The translations under genes were made by a program, and so were the position numbers. From contig JAJYDH010000027.1 in NCBI GenBank assembly GCA_021777685.1, forward strand, positions 1 through 22,841: a DNA stretch of 22,841 bases. The letters are read 5' to 3'. Of this stretch, positions 14,196 to 20,703 are shown piece after piece (the stretch's first letter is position 1; each line of letters begins with the position of its first letter). Under the pieces are notes generated by a model. The model did no database searches, was not told the origin of the DNA, and saw nothing but the letters and a program-made list of their open reading frames with translations. This DNA is from Planctomycetota bacterium (lineage in GTDB: Bacteria; Planctomycetota; Planctomycetia; Isosphaerales; Isosphaeraceae).

Positions 14196-14870
14196 GTGAG
14201 AGACCCTCGCCGCGAGCCCTCGGGTGACAAGCCGGCCCCCAAGGCCGTGGTCGGCCGGGTGAGCCTCTACCTCCGCCAACTCGAAGCCTTCCAGGCCCAG
14301 GGAGTCTCGACGGTGTCGAGCAGCCAGCTCGGCTCGGCGCTGGTGATCAACGACGCCCAGGTCCGCAAGGATCTCGCCTTCTTCGGCCAGTTCGGCTATC
14401 CCGGGATTGGCTACCGGATCGAGGAGCTGATCAAGGCCCTCCGCCGGATCTTGGGGATCGACCGCGACTGGCCCCTGGCGCTGGTCGGGATGGGCAACCT
14501 CGGCCGGGCCCTCCTGAAATACCGGGGGTTCCGCAACCGAGGGTTCCGGATCGTCGCCCTGTTCGACAACGACCCCCAGAAGATCGGCCAGGACTTCGAC
14601 GGGATGGTCGTCCGGCCCCTCGACGACCTGGCCTCGGCGATCCGCGACCAGAGCATCAGCCTGGCGATCCTCTCGGTCCCGGCCGACACCGCGCAGAGGG
14701 TGGCCGACCAGCTCGTCGCCCGGGGCATTCTGGGGATCTTCAACTTCGCCCCGATGCCCCTGATCGTCCCGCCCAGCGTGAGCGTCATCGCCGTCGACCT
14801 CAGCGTCCAGCTCGAACACCTCGCCTACAAGACACAGGCCGCCCAGGGCGGGATTTCGTTCGTCGGCTAG
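14196..14870 (+). CDS. rex: Redox-sensing transcriptional repressor Rex
   Basis: Rex is a dimeric repressor that senses the NADH/NAD+ ratio and releases its operators when NADH is high, usually controlling fermentation and respiration genes. The N-terminal winged helix is ~15-85, with SLYLRQLE, SSSQLGSAL and INDAQVRKDLAFFGQFGYPGIGY, all strongly conserved. The Rossmann domain follows, with GMGNLG at 98-103 for NAD(H) and an acidic residue in LFDND at the end of the second strand. FNFAPMPLIVP and VDLSVQLEHLAY close the C-terminal swapped helix. The start is GTG at 14196, with GGAG 8 nt upstream. The protein has 224 residues, normal for the family. It has its own strong promoter and a downstream hairpin, so it is probably transcribed alone. 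Confidence 0.96.
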   Translation: MRDPRREPSGDKPAPKAVVGRVSLYLRQLEAFQAQGVSTVSSSQLGSALVINDAQVRKDLAFFGQFGYPGIGYRIEELIKALRRILGIDRDWPLALVGMGNLGRALLKYRGFRNRGFRIVALFDNDPQKIGQDFDGMVVRPLDDLASAIRDQSISLAILSVPADTAQRVADQLVARGILGIFNFAPMPLIVPPSVSVIAVDLSVQLEHLAYKTQAAQGGISFVG

Positions 14871-14872
14871 TC

Positions 14873-14901
14873 TTTCCGACGGCGCCCGTCGGCGTTAGAA
14901 T
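14873..14901 (+). promoter_or_regulatory. Candidate promoter for tRNA-Gln
   Basis: TTTCCG (14873-14878) and TAGAAT (14896-14901) are spaced by 17 bp, 24 nt before the tRNA. The -10 is good, the -35 weak. It would give tRNA transcription independent of rex. Confidence 0.4.
14876..14892 (+). terminator. Hairpin after rex
   Basis: CCGACGG (14876-14882) and CCGTCGG (14886-14892) pair perfectly over 7 bp with a 3-nt loop, 5 nt past the rex stop. No U-tract follows. It overlaps the candidate -35 of the tRNA promoter. Confidence 0.6.
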
Positions 14902-14925
14902 GCCCGGAAGGGTCGGTCCCATCAT

Positions 14926-14996
14926 TACCCGGTGGTGAAACGGTATCACAACAGGTTTTGGTCCTGTTTTTCCAGGTTCGAATCCTGGCCGGGTAG
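14926..14996 (+). tRNA. tRNA-Gln (anticodon TTG)
   Basis: A full cloverleaf can be drawn by hand. The acceptor stem pairs TACCCGG (14926-14932) with CCGGGTA (14989-14995), followed by discriminator G14996. The D stem is GTGA/TCAC. The anticodon stem is ACAGG/CCTGT, and the 7-nt loop TTTTGGT gives anticodon TTG, reading CAA/CAG. The T arm is CCAGG-TTCGAAT-CCTGG, all paired, and the variable loop is 4 nt. CCA is not encoded. Confidence 0.96.
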
Positions 14997-15021
14997 CTCG
15001 ATCTGAGGTCACATCGTCGGG

Positions 15022-15711
15022 TCAGGCCAGATTCTCCCAGAGGCGTTCGAACGTCGACGCGAACGGGGCGACCAGGCGGGGGTCGTCGACGACGACAAGG
15101 TTCTCCTCGTTGTTGTCCCTCGACGCCCCCCGGGTCCAGTTGTAGCTGCCGGTGAGCAGCTTCGACCCGTCGAAGATGGCGAACTTGTGGTGCATGTGGA
15201 ACGGGCTCCGGTCGACCCGGAGCGGGATGCCCGCGCCCTCGAACCGGGGGACATCCGAGCCCAGATCCTCCGCCTTGGCGTCGTCGGTGACGATCCGGAC
15301 GGCGATCCCTCGCCGATGGGCGGCGATCAGCGCGTCGGCGAGGCGGTCGTTGGTGATCGTGAAGACGCAGACGTCGACGGACCGGCTCGCGCGATCCATC
15401 AGCCGGGCGATCGCCCGGGGACACTCCTCGCCGGGGCTGAAATGGGCCTCGGCCAGGCCGGACGGGACCGCCGCCTCGCCCCCTTCCCGGACCGTCCTGA
15501 CGACATCCTCCAGCCATCCGACAATCGACCGATCGTCGGGATTGGTGAGGGCCGACCGGGCGACCTCGAAGGCTCGCCGGAGGACCACCCGCCGGTCGGC
15601 GTCGGACGTCAGCGATGCCGCGAATTCGCCCAGATCCTGGCGCTCGGAGCGGGAGAGGCGCCGGTCTTCGAGGGTCCGGGCGAGCCGGGCGTCGATCTCT
15701 TGGGGATTCAT
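15022..15711 (-). CDS. Single-HKD phospholipase D-like protein
   Basis: Proteins with one HKD motif form dimers that hydrolyse phosphodiester bonds in nucleic acids or lipids (Nuc endonuclease, the PLD6/Zucchini group). The C-terminal domain (about 85-229) has DVCVFTITNDRLADALI and RGIAVRIVTDD. The motif HHKFAIFD (His174, Lys176, Asp181) is followed by GSYNWTRGA and NEEN (201-204), all standard. The first ~80 residues are a separate charged helical domain that I do not recognise (LSRSERQDLGEFAASL). There is no signal peptide, so it probably acts in the cytoplasm. AGGA lies about 10 nt before the ATG. It faces the tRNA gene and is flanked by genes on the other strand, so it is probably a single-gene unit. 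Whether the substrate is DNA, RNA or lipid cannot be read from the sequence. Confidence 0.88.
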   Translation of the reverse strand: MNPQEIDARLARTLEDRRLSRSERQDLGEFAASLTSDADRRVVLRRAFEVARSALTNPDDRSIVGWLEDVVRTVREGGEAAVPSGLAEAHFSPGEECPRAIARLMDRASRSVDVCVFTITNDRLADALIAAHRRGIAVRIVTDDAKAEDLGSDVPRFEGAGIPLRVDRSPFHMHHKFAIFDGSKLLTGSYNWTRGASRDNNEENLVVVDDPRLVAPFASTFERLWENLA

Positions 15712-15747
15712 CGTCGATGGTCCTTGGTCGGGGGCCGGAAAGCGACC

Positions 15748-15775
15748 TTGCCCGCCGAGGCGAGGGGCGTATGAT
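15748..15775 (+). promoter_or_regulatory. Candidate promoter for the lipoprotein at 15850
   Basis: TTGCCC (15748-15753) and TATGAT (15770-15775) are spaced by 16 bp, about 75 nt before the ATG. It lies in the 138-nt gap between the divergent PLD-like and lipoprotein genes. Confidence 0.45.
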
Positions 15776-15849
15776 GTCCGCGCCTTCGGGCAATTGTGGC
15801 CCGCCGGAGCGTCGCGGGCCGGCCGAAAACCTTCCTTGAGGAGTCACGG

Positions 15850-16341
15850 ATGATCCGTCTCAACGCGACCCGCCGGTTCTCGCTGCCCCTTGCGTCCCTC
15901 ATCCTGATCGCGGCCCCGATCGGTTGCAACTCCGACACCCCGGCCGTCCCCTCCGCCAACACCGGCGGCGACGTGGTCGCGGCCCCGCCGGCGCCCGCGG
16001 TCGTCGAGGCCCCGCCGGCACCCGCGGTCGTCGAGGCCCCGAACCCTAACCCCGACCCGGCCGCTGTCGTCGATCAGGCCGCCCGGCAGGTCGACAGCGA
16101 CGTCCGCCGGACCGCCGGGACGGTCGAGTCCGACGCCGCTGGCGTGAAGGGGGACGTGAACCGGGCCGCCCGCGAGGCCCGCAAGGGAGTCAAGGACGCC
16201 GAGGGCCAGCTCCGGGGCGAGGCCAGGGCCACGGCCGAGGAGATCAAGGGCGACGCCAGGCGGGCCGTCGAAGGGGCCAGGGACGACGCCCGAAAGGCGG
16301 CCGACAAGGCCCTCGACGACCTCCTGGGTTCGCCCAAGTAA
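15850..16341 (+). CDS. Helical-repeat lipoprotein (LEA/apolipoprotein-like), 163 aa
   Basis: The N-terminus is a lipoprotein signal with Arg3 and Arg8-Arg9, a hydrophobic core and the lipobox PIGC (Cys26), so the protein should be lipid-anchored outside the cytoplasm. A Pro/Ala linker follows, containing APPAPAVVE twice in tandem. The C-terminal ~90 residues are an uninterrupted charged helix with a rough 11-residue period in which Ala, Asp, Lys and Arg alternate (ARQVDSDVRRT, REARKGVKDAE, EEIKGDARRAVEGA). This resembles LEA or apolipoprotein-type amphipathic helices that lie on membranes or act as spacers. GAGGAG lies 8 nt before the ATG. Function is unknown. It appears to be transcribed alone, ending at a shared terminator with leuD. 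Confidence 0.8.
   Translation: MIRLNATRRFSLPLASLILIAAPIGCNSDTPAVPSANTGGDVVAAPPAPAVVEAPPAPAVVEAPNPNPDPAAVVDQAARQVDSDVRRTAGTVESDAAGVKGDVNRAAREARKGVKDAEGQLRGEARATAEEIKGDARRAVEGARDDARKAADKALDDLLGSPK
15982..16035 (+). repeat. Two tandem 27-bp copies inside the lipoprotein gene
   Basis: 15982-16008 and 16009-16035 are identical except for one base (GCG/GCA, silent). Both encode APPAPAVVE in the linker just after the lipid-anchored cysteine. The near-identity points to a recent duplication and possible length variation between strains. Confidence 0.85.
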
Positions 16342-16361
16342 AGGGCCGTCCGAGGCGGACA

Positions 16362-16398
16362 GGTCGGCGAGGTCCGGGATCACCGGCCCTCGCCGACC
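16362..16398. terminator. Bidirectional terminator hairpin between lipoprotein and leuD
   Basis: GGTCGGCGAGG (16362-16372) and CCTCGCCGACC (16388-16398) pair perfectly over 11 bp, with a further CCGG/CCGG pair inside the loop. It lies between two convergent stops at 16341 and 16406. No U-tract is present on either strand. Confidence 0.72.
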
Positions 16399-16405
16399 CG
16401 GGAGA

Positions 16406-17071
16406 TCACGCCGGCTGGGGCGTGATCCAGGCCGGGGCCTTCGCCTCGTGGGCGGAGATGGCGGGCTCGTCGAGGAGCGTCTCGGCGATGGCGTCGAGGC
16501 CGTTGAGGAGCCGGTGCCGCTGGGCCTCGGGGACCTCGATGGCGAAGGTCTTCTCGCCCGACGAGGAATGGAGCGTGAGCTTGAGGGCCTCCAGGTCGAT
16601 CGTGACCTCGGCCCCCTGCTCCGAGCGGCCGGCCTCGGCGATGGCCTCCCACTCGCCTTCGGGGAGTTCCAGGGGGAGCAGGCCGTTGCCGTAGGCGTTC
16701 CCCTCGAAGATGTCGGCGAAGCCCTCGCCCTTCACGGGCGCGATCACGGCGCGGAATCCGGCCTGGGCGACGGCCCAGACGGCGTGCTCTCGGCTGGAGC
16801 CGCAGCCGAAGTTCTTGCGGACGACCAGGACGGTCGCCCCCTTCGCCGCCGGCCTGTTGAGCGGGAAGTCCGGGGCCTCGGGACCGTGCTTGTCGGGGTC
16901 GTCGGCCTCGGGCGCCCCGCCGGGGACGTACCGCTTGTCGGCGAACAGCAGGGGGCCGTAGCCGACCCGCTCGACCCGCTTGAGGTAGCGGGCGGGGATG
17001 ATGAGGTCGGTGTTGACGTCGGTCCAGTCGAGGACCGCGACCTTGCCTCGATGAGTCTTGAACGGTTCCAT
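16406..17071 (-). CDS. leuD: 3-isopropylmalate dehydratase small subunit
   Basis: LeuD pairs with LeuC to isomerise 2-isopropylmalate to 3-isopropylmalate in leucine synthesis; it supplies the swivelling aconitase domain IV. The N-terminus DWTDVNTDLIIPARYLKRV and the core NFGCGSSREHAVWAVAQAGFRAVIA are diagnostic. ADIFEGNAYGNGLLPLEL follows, then a C-terminal part for subunit contact. The length is 221, slightly over the usual ~200; the extra residues are mainly a charged loop near 50-75 (EADDPDKHGPEAPDFPLNRP). The ATG is 7 nt past the leuC stop, so the two are translated together; GGGGAA at the end of leuC serves as a plausible ribosome-binding site. A hairpin follows the stop. Confidence 0.96.
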   Translation of the reverse strand: MEPFKTHRGKVAVLDWTDVNTDLIIPARYLKRVERVGYGPLLFADKRYVPGGAPEADDPDKHGPEAPDFPLNRPAAKGATVLVVRKNFGCGSSREHAVWAVAQAGFRAVIAPVKGEGFADIFEGNAYGNGLLPLELPEGEWEAIAEAGRSEQGAEVTIDLEALKLTLHSSSGEKTFAIEVPEAQRHRLLNGLDAIAETLLDEPAISAHEAKAPAWITPQPA

Positions 17072-17078
17072 CGGTCGG

Positions 17079-18491
17079 TCAGTTCCCCTGGGCGAGCATC
17101 GGGCGGACGTCCACGAAATGGCCGGCGACGGCGGCGGCGGCGGCCATGGCCGGGCTGACGAGGTGGGTCCGGCCGCCGGGCCCCTGCCGCCCCTCGAAGT
17201 TCCTGTTGCTGGTGCTGGCCGAGCGTTGCTTGGGCGTCAGCTTGTCGGGGTTCATCGCCAGGCACATGCTGCAGCCCGACTCCCGCCACTCGGCGCCGGC
17301 CTCGCGGAAGACGGCGTCGAGCCCCTCGGCCTCGGCCTGGTGCCGGACCTGCTCCGACCCCGGCACGATCAGGGCCCGGACGCTCTCGGCGACCTTCCGC
17401 CCCCGGAGGACCTTCGCGGCCGTCCGCAGGTCCTCGATGCGCCCGTTGGTGCAGGAGCCGATGAAGACGACGTCGACGGGGATCTCGGTGATGGGCGTGC
17501 CCGGGGTCAGCCCCATGTAGTCGAGCGCCCGTCGGGCGTCCTCGGAGCTGGCGAACGGGACCTTGTCGGGCTCGGGCACCCGGCCGGTGACGTCGACGGT
17601 CATGGCCGGGTTGGTGCCCCACGTGACCTGAGGCGCGATCTTGTCGGCCTCCAGGACGACGTGGCGATCGAAGGCGGAGGGGTCGTCGGTCTTCAAGGTC
17701 CGCCAGTCGGCGATGGCCATCTCCAGCGCCGCGCCCTGGGGGGCGAACGGGCGGTTGCCGGTGGCGATGTACTGGATGGTGGTGTCGTCGGGGGCGATCA
17801 GGCCCGCCCGGGCGCCGGCCTCGATCGACATGTTGCAGATCGTCAGCCGGCCTTCCATCGAGAGGGCCTCGATCGCCGGGCCGTAGTACTCGACGACGGT
17901 CCCCGTCGCGCCGCCGGTGCCGATCTGGCGGATGATCGCCAGGATGATGTCCTTCGGCTCCAAGCCCGGAGCGAGCTTGCCGCGGACCTCGATGCCGAAC
18001 GAGGTCGGCCGCCGCCCTTGCCAGAGGGTCTGGGTGGCGAGGACGTGCTCGACCTCGGACGTGCCGATCCCGAACGCCAGGGCCCCGAAGGCGCCGTGGG
18101 TGCTGGTGTGGCTGTCGCCGCAGACGATCGTGGTGCCCGGGAGCGTCAGCCCCAGCTCGGGCCCGATGACGTGGACGATCCCCTGCCGGCCGCCGTGGAC
18201 GTCGAACAGCGTCAGGCCGAATTCCTTGCAGTTGTCGCGCAGGGTCTCGACCTGGCGGCGGGACATGGGCTCGCGAATGTCGAGCTGGTTCTCGGTCGGC
18301 ACGTTATGGTCGACCGTCGCGATGGTCAGGTCCGGCCGCCGGACCTTCCGCCGGGCGAGCCGGAGCCCGTCGAACGCCTGGGGGCTGGTCACTTCGTGGA
18401 TCAGGTGCAGGTCGATGTACAGCAGCGTGGCCTCGTCGGTGGCCTTGACGACGTGGCGATTCCAGACCTTCTGGAACAGGGTCTCGGGCAT
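17079..18491 (-). CDS. leuC: 3-isopropylmalate dehydratase large subunit
   Basis: LeuC is the [4Fe-4S] aconitase-type catalytic subunit that joins LeuD to form isopropylmalate isomerase. The cluster ligands are Cys347 (GSCTNGRIEDL), Cys407 and Cys410 (GCSMC). Other signatures are DHNVPTE (61-67), GDSHTSTHGAFG (125-136), SIEAGARAG and the SNRNFEGRQG segment near the end. From ATG 18491 the protein has 470 residues, the standard length. The frame extends upstream to a GTG at 18539, but that lies at the predicted -10/transcription start, so the ATG is better supported. leuD follows after 7 nt. leuA and leuB are not in the window. Confidence 0.97.
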   Translation of the reverse strand: MPETLFQKVWNRHVVKATDEATLLYIDLHLIHEVTSPQAFDGLRLARRKVRRPDLTIATVDHNVPTENQLDIREPMSRRQVETLRDNCKEFGLTLFDVHGGRQGIVHVIGPELGLTLPGTTIVCGDSHTSTHGAFGALAFGIGTSEVEHVLATQTLWQGRRPTSFGIEVRGKLAPGLEPKDIILAIIRQIGTGGATGTVVEYYGPAIEALSMEGRLTICNMSIEAGARAGLIAPDDTTIQYIATGNRPFAPQGAALEMAIADWRTLKTDDPSAFDRHVVLEADKIAPQVTWGTNPAMTVDVTGRVPEPDKVPFASSEDARRALDYMGLTPGTPITEIPVDVVFIGSCTNGRIEDLRTAAKVLRGRKVAESVRALIVPGSEQVRHQAEAEGLDAVFREAGAEWRESGCSMCLAMNPDKLTPKQRSASTSNRNFEGRQGPGGRTHLVSPAMAAAAAVAGHFVDVRPMLAQGN

Positions 18492-18540
18492 GCTTTCACT
18501 CGCTTCGCACGACGGAGGACGCTTCTCGGAGGAAACCACG

Positions 18541-18570
18541 ATTATGCCCGAAGTCCGGGGTGGGGCTCAA
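18541..18570 (-). promoter_or_regulatory. Candidate promoter for leuCD
   Basis: On the minus strand TTGAGC (18570-18565) and CATAAT (18546-18541) are spaced by 18 bp. Transcription would start near 18534, giving a leader of about 43 nt to the leuC ATG. This is too short for a leucine-peptide attenuator, and none is seen. Confidence 0.5.
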
Positions 18571-18623
18571 GCATCGGACGAGGGCCCGGCCGGCCGGCCG
18601 AGGTCCTCTCGACAGATCCGCCC

Positions 18624-18650
18624 GGGGCACGAGCGGTTCGCTCACGGCCC
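18624..18650 (-). terminator. Terminator hairpin after lipA
   Basis: A 12-position stem (18639-18650 with 18624-18635) with one mismatch, two G-T pairs on the minus-strand transcript and a 3-nt loop lies 23 nt past the lipA stop. No U-tract follows. It separates lipBA from the leuCD promoter downstream. Confidence 0.65.
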
Positions 18651-18673
18651 GAAATTGCACGCTTCGCCGATCG

Positions 18674-19609
18674 TCAGGCCTCGGACGCATGCGCCGCCAT
18701 CTCGTCCGCGTGGTAGCTCGAACGGACGAACGGGGCGCTGGCGACTTCGAGGAAGCCCATCGACCGGGCCATCCGGCCCAGCTCGTCGAACTCCTCGGGG
18801 GGCAGGTAGCGGGCGACGGGCAGGTGCTTGAGCGAGGGCTGGAGATATTGCCCGAGCGTCAGGAAATCGACCCCGATCGAGCGCAGGTCGGCCAGGGTGT
18901 CCAGGATTTCCCCGGTCGACTCCCCCAGGCCGAGCATCAGGCCGCTCTTGGTCTTCACCTTCGGGGATGACGCCTTCGCGTGCTTCAACACCGCCAGGCT
19001 GACGGCGTACTGGCTCTTCCGGCGGACGTATTGCTGGAGCCTGGCCACGGTCTCCAGGTTGTGGTTGAAGACCTCGGGCTCTCCGGCCAGGACGACGTCG
19101 ATGGCGTCGGTGTCGCCGTCGAAGTCGGGGGTCAGGACCTCGATGGTGGCCCCCGTCCTCTCTCGGACGGCGAGGATGCAGCGGCGGAAGTGGTCGGCTC
19201 CGCCGTCGGGGAGGTCGTCGCGGGTGACGCTGGTGATGACGACGTGCTTCAGGCCGAGCCGGGCGCAGGCCTCGGCCAGGCGGTCGGGCTCGTCGACCGC
19301 GACGGGCTCGGGCTTGCCTCGCTTCACGGCGCAGAAGCCGCAGGGGCGGGTGCAGGTCTCGCCGAGGACCATGAACGTGGCCGTCCGCCGGGTCCAGCAC
19401 TCCGATCGGTTCGGGCACTTGCCGCTCTCGCAGATCGTCTCCAGGCCCAGCTCGGCGATGAGATCCTGGGTGAAATACGTCCCCCGAGAGGCCGGGATCG
19501 GCCGCTTGAGCCAGGCCGGGAGACGGCGACGGGGGGCGTCGGCGGCGACCTGATCGGGGGACAGGACGGTCAGCAATCCGGCGTCATCCGAGGCTCTGGG
19601 CGTAGGCAT
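18674..19609 (-). CDS. lipA: Lipoyl synthase (radical SAM)
   Basis: LipA inserts two sulfur atoms into protein-bound octanoyl groups to make lipoate on 2-oxoacid dehydrogenase and glycine-cleavage proteins. The auxiliary [4Fe-4S] cluster motif CX4CX5C is at Cys60, Cys65 and Cys71 (CESGKCPNRSEC). The radical-SAM motif CX3CX2C is at Cys86, Cys90 and Cys93 (CTRPCGFC). The C-terminal RSSYHADE carries the serine that ligates the auxiliary cluster. GLGES and TLGQYLQPS are also conserved. The length, 311, is typical. The start overlaps the end of lipB by 26 nt, and GGAAGG inside lipB serves as ribosome-binding site, so the two are translationally linked. A hairpin follows. Confidence 0.97.
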   Translation of the reverse strand: MPTPRASDDAGLLTVLSPDQVAADAPRRRLPAWLKRPIPASRGTYFTQDLIAELGLETICESGKCPNRSECWTRRTATFMVLGETCTRPCGFCAVKRGKPEPVAVDEPDRLAEACARLGLKHVVITSVTRDDLPDGGADHFRRCILAVRERTGATIEVLTPDFDGDTDAIDVVLAGEPEVFNHNLETVARLQQYVRRKSQYAVSLAVLKHAKASSPKVKTKSGLMLGLGESTGEILDTLADLRSIGVDFLTLGQYLQPSLKHLPVARYLPPEEFDELGRMARSMGFLEVASAPFVRSSYHADEMAAHASEA

Positions 19610-20324
19610 GCTTGCCGACCTTCCGACGGATCAGGGGATGATGCGTGTAGAGGTGGTGCCGCTCCAGGCCGAAGACCTCCTCGACCCGGCGGATCACCGC
19701 CTCGCGGACCTTCGCCATCGGGGCGGGGCGCTGGCGACGCGACTCCATCGACGTCTGGCGGAGCGGCAGCCGCCCCGGGCCGGGCTCGTCGAGCGCCCCG
19801 AACGGCTCCAGGAACGTCGAGACGTTCAGCGTGAATCCATGATAGGCGATCCAGCGGCTCACCGCCACGCCGACCGTCGCCACCCGGGCATTCCCGAGGA
19901 ACACCCCCGGCCGGTCCGGGCGGGTCGAGCCGGCCAGGTCGAACTCGGCCAGCACCCCGGTCAGGACCCGATGGAGCCGGTCCAGATAATCCTGGATCTC
20001 CGGCCCCGAGCGGGCCAGGGGCAGGGCGAGATAGCCGGCGAGCTGCCCGGGCAGGTGGAGCACGCAGCCGCCCCCCCGGTTGACCCAGCGGACGCCGACC
20101 CCCCGGCCGCGCAACTCCTCGTCGTCCGGCAGGATGTGCGCCCGGCTCCCCGACCGGCCGACGCTGATCGTCGGCGGGTGCTCGCAGAGGATCAGCGAGC
20201 CCCCGCCCCGGTCGCGATCCCCGAGGTCGTAGACCAGGCGGCGCTGGAGTTGCTGGATGTCGTCGAAGTCGACCAGGCCGAGAAGGTAGATCTCGAGCGG
20301 AGGGGCTGCGGAGGGCAGGTTCAT
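19584..20324 (-). CDS. lipB: LipB-like octanoyltransferase lacking the usual Cys/Lys dyad
   Basis: LipB transfers octanoate from acyl carrier protein to lipoyl domains, via an acyl-enzyme on a Cys activated by a Lys. The 246-residue protein has the family frame: CEHPPTISVGRSG (47-59), RGGGCVLHLPGQLAGY (83-98), VGVAVSRWIAYHGFTLNV (151-168) and a TSM near 191. However, the catalytic Lys position (GxKIA in relatives) is Arg148 in NARVAT, and the Cys of the PCG motif reads ALDEPG (177-182). Cys47 and Cys87 are the only cysteines. The operon with lipA argues that it still works in lipoylation, perhaps with Cys87 beside the conserved His90, or that another enzyme does the transfer. I chose ATG 20324; TTG 20336 directly abuts the ribosome-binding GGAGGG. 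A ~30-residue C-terminal extension is present. Confidence 0.85.
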   Translation of the reverse strand: MNLPSAAPPLEIYLLGLVDFDDIQQLQRRLVYDLGDRDRGGGSLILCEHPPTISVGRSGSRAHILPDDEELRGRGVGVRWVNRGGGCVLHLPGQLAGYLALPLARSGPEIQDYLDRLHRVLTGVLAEFDLAGSTRPDRPGVFLGNARVATVGVAVSRWIAYHGFTLNVSTFLEPFGALDEPGPGRLPLRQTSMESRRQRPAPMAKVREAVIRRVEEVFGLERHHLYTHHPLIRRKVGKHAYAQSLG

Positions 20325-20703
20325 CGCGACTTTCAACCCTCCCAGGCTCGTCCCGTCTGATCATCCGTCCTGCACCCGGCCACTCCTTTACTTTACAACC
20401 CGGGGGGATGAAGCGGCAAGTCCGCCTGGCTCGCGGCCCAGGGCTGTTTCATTCTCACTTTGCCTCGGGAAAGGGGACTGGCTCCGGAGCGCAGCGGAGG
20501 TGCCCGTCCCCTTTCCCGAGGCAAAGTGGGCGATTCAAGGGGGACGGGCACCGGCCGAGTACAGCCGGAGCCAGTCCCCGTTGACCCTCCCAAAGTGAGA
20601 ATGAAACAACCCTGAGGGGCTTGGCATCACCAACTGGTTCGGAATTGACCGGTTCGAGATTCACTCGAAGCGCGATGGCCCTCACCCCTGTCCCCCGTTC
20701 CCT
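20325..20703. other. Intergenic region between lipB start and psuG end
   Basis: This 379-nt stretch holds the lipB ribosome-binding site (GGGAGGG near 20337-20343), a compound inverted repeat (20439-20614), and 89 further bases with no clear feature. The promoter for lipBA should be here, but no good -10/-35 pair was found. Short open frames across the repeat are artefacts of its symmetry. Confidence 0.55.
20439..20614. repeat. Compound inverted repeat: two inverted 39-bp modules within 24-bp outer arms
   Basis: The outer arms 20439-20462 and 20591-20614 pair over 24 bp with one mismatch. Inside are two copies of a module in opposite orientation, 20473-20511 and 20541-20579. Each begins with GGGGACTGGCTCCGG and ends with GGTGCCCGTCCCC when read in its own direction. 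A third perfect pairing (20459-20478 with 20505-20524, 20 bp) competes with the long one, so alternative foldings are possible. It has the look of a paired REP (BIME-like) or small non-autonomous element. No transposase is nearby. Confidence 0.85.

Noticed and set aside
18492..18623. Possible leucine attenuator or riboswitch before leuC
   Set aside because: The leader after the predicted start is only ~43 nt and has no leucine-codon run. The hairpin further upstream is best explained as the lipA terminator.
17058..18716. 552-codon plus-strand open frame
   Set aside because: It is antisense to leuC, whose cluster cysteines and length are canonical.
20393..20685. Two short minus-strand open frames over the compound repeat
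   Set aside because: They are created by the repeat's own symmetry, and lack a ribosome-binding site and any conserved motif.
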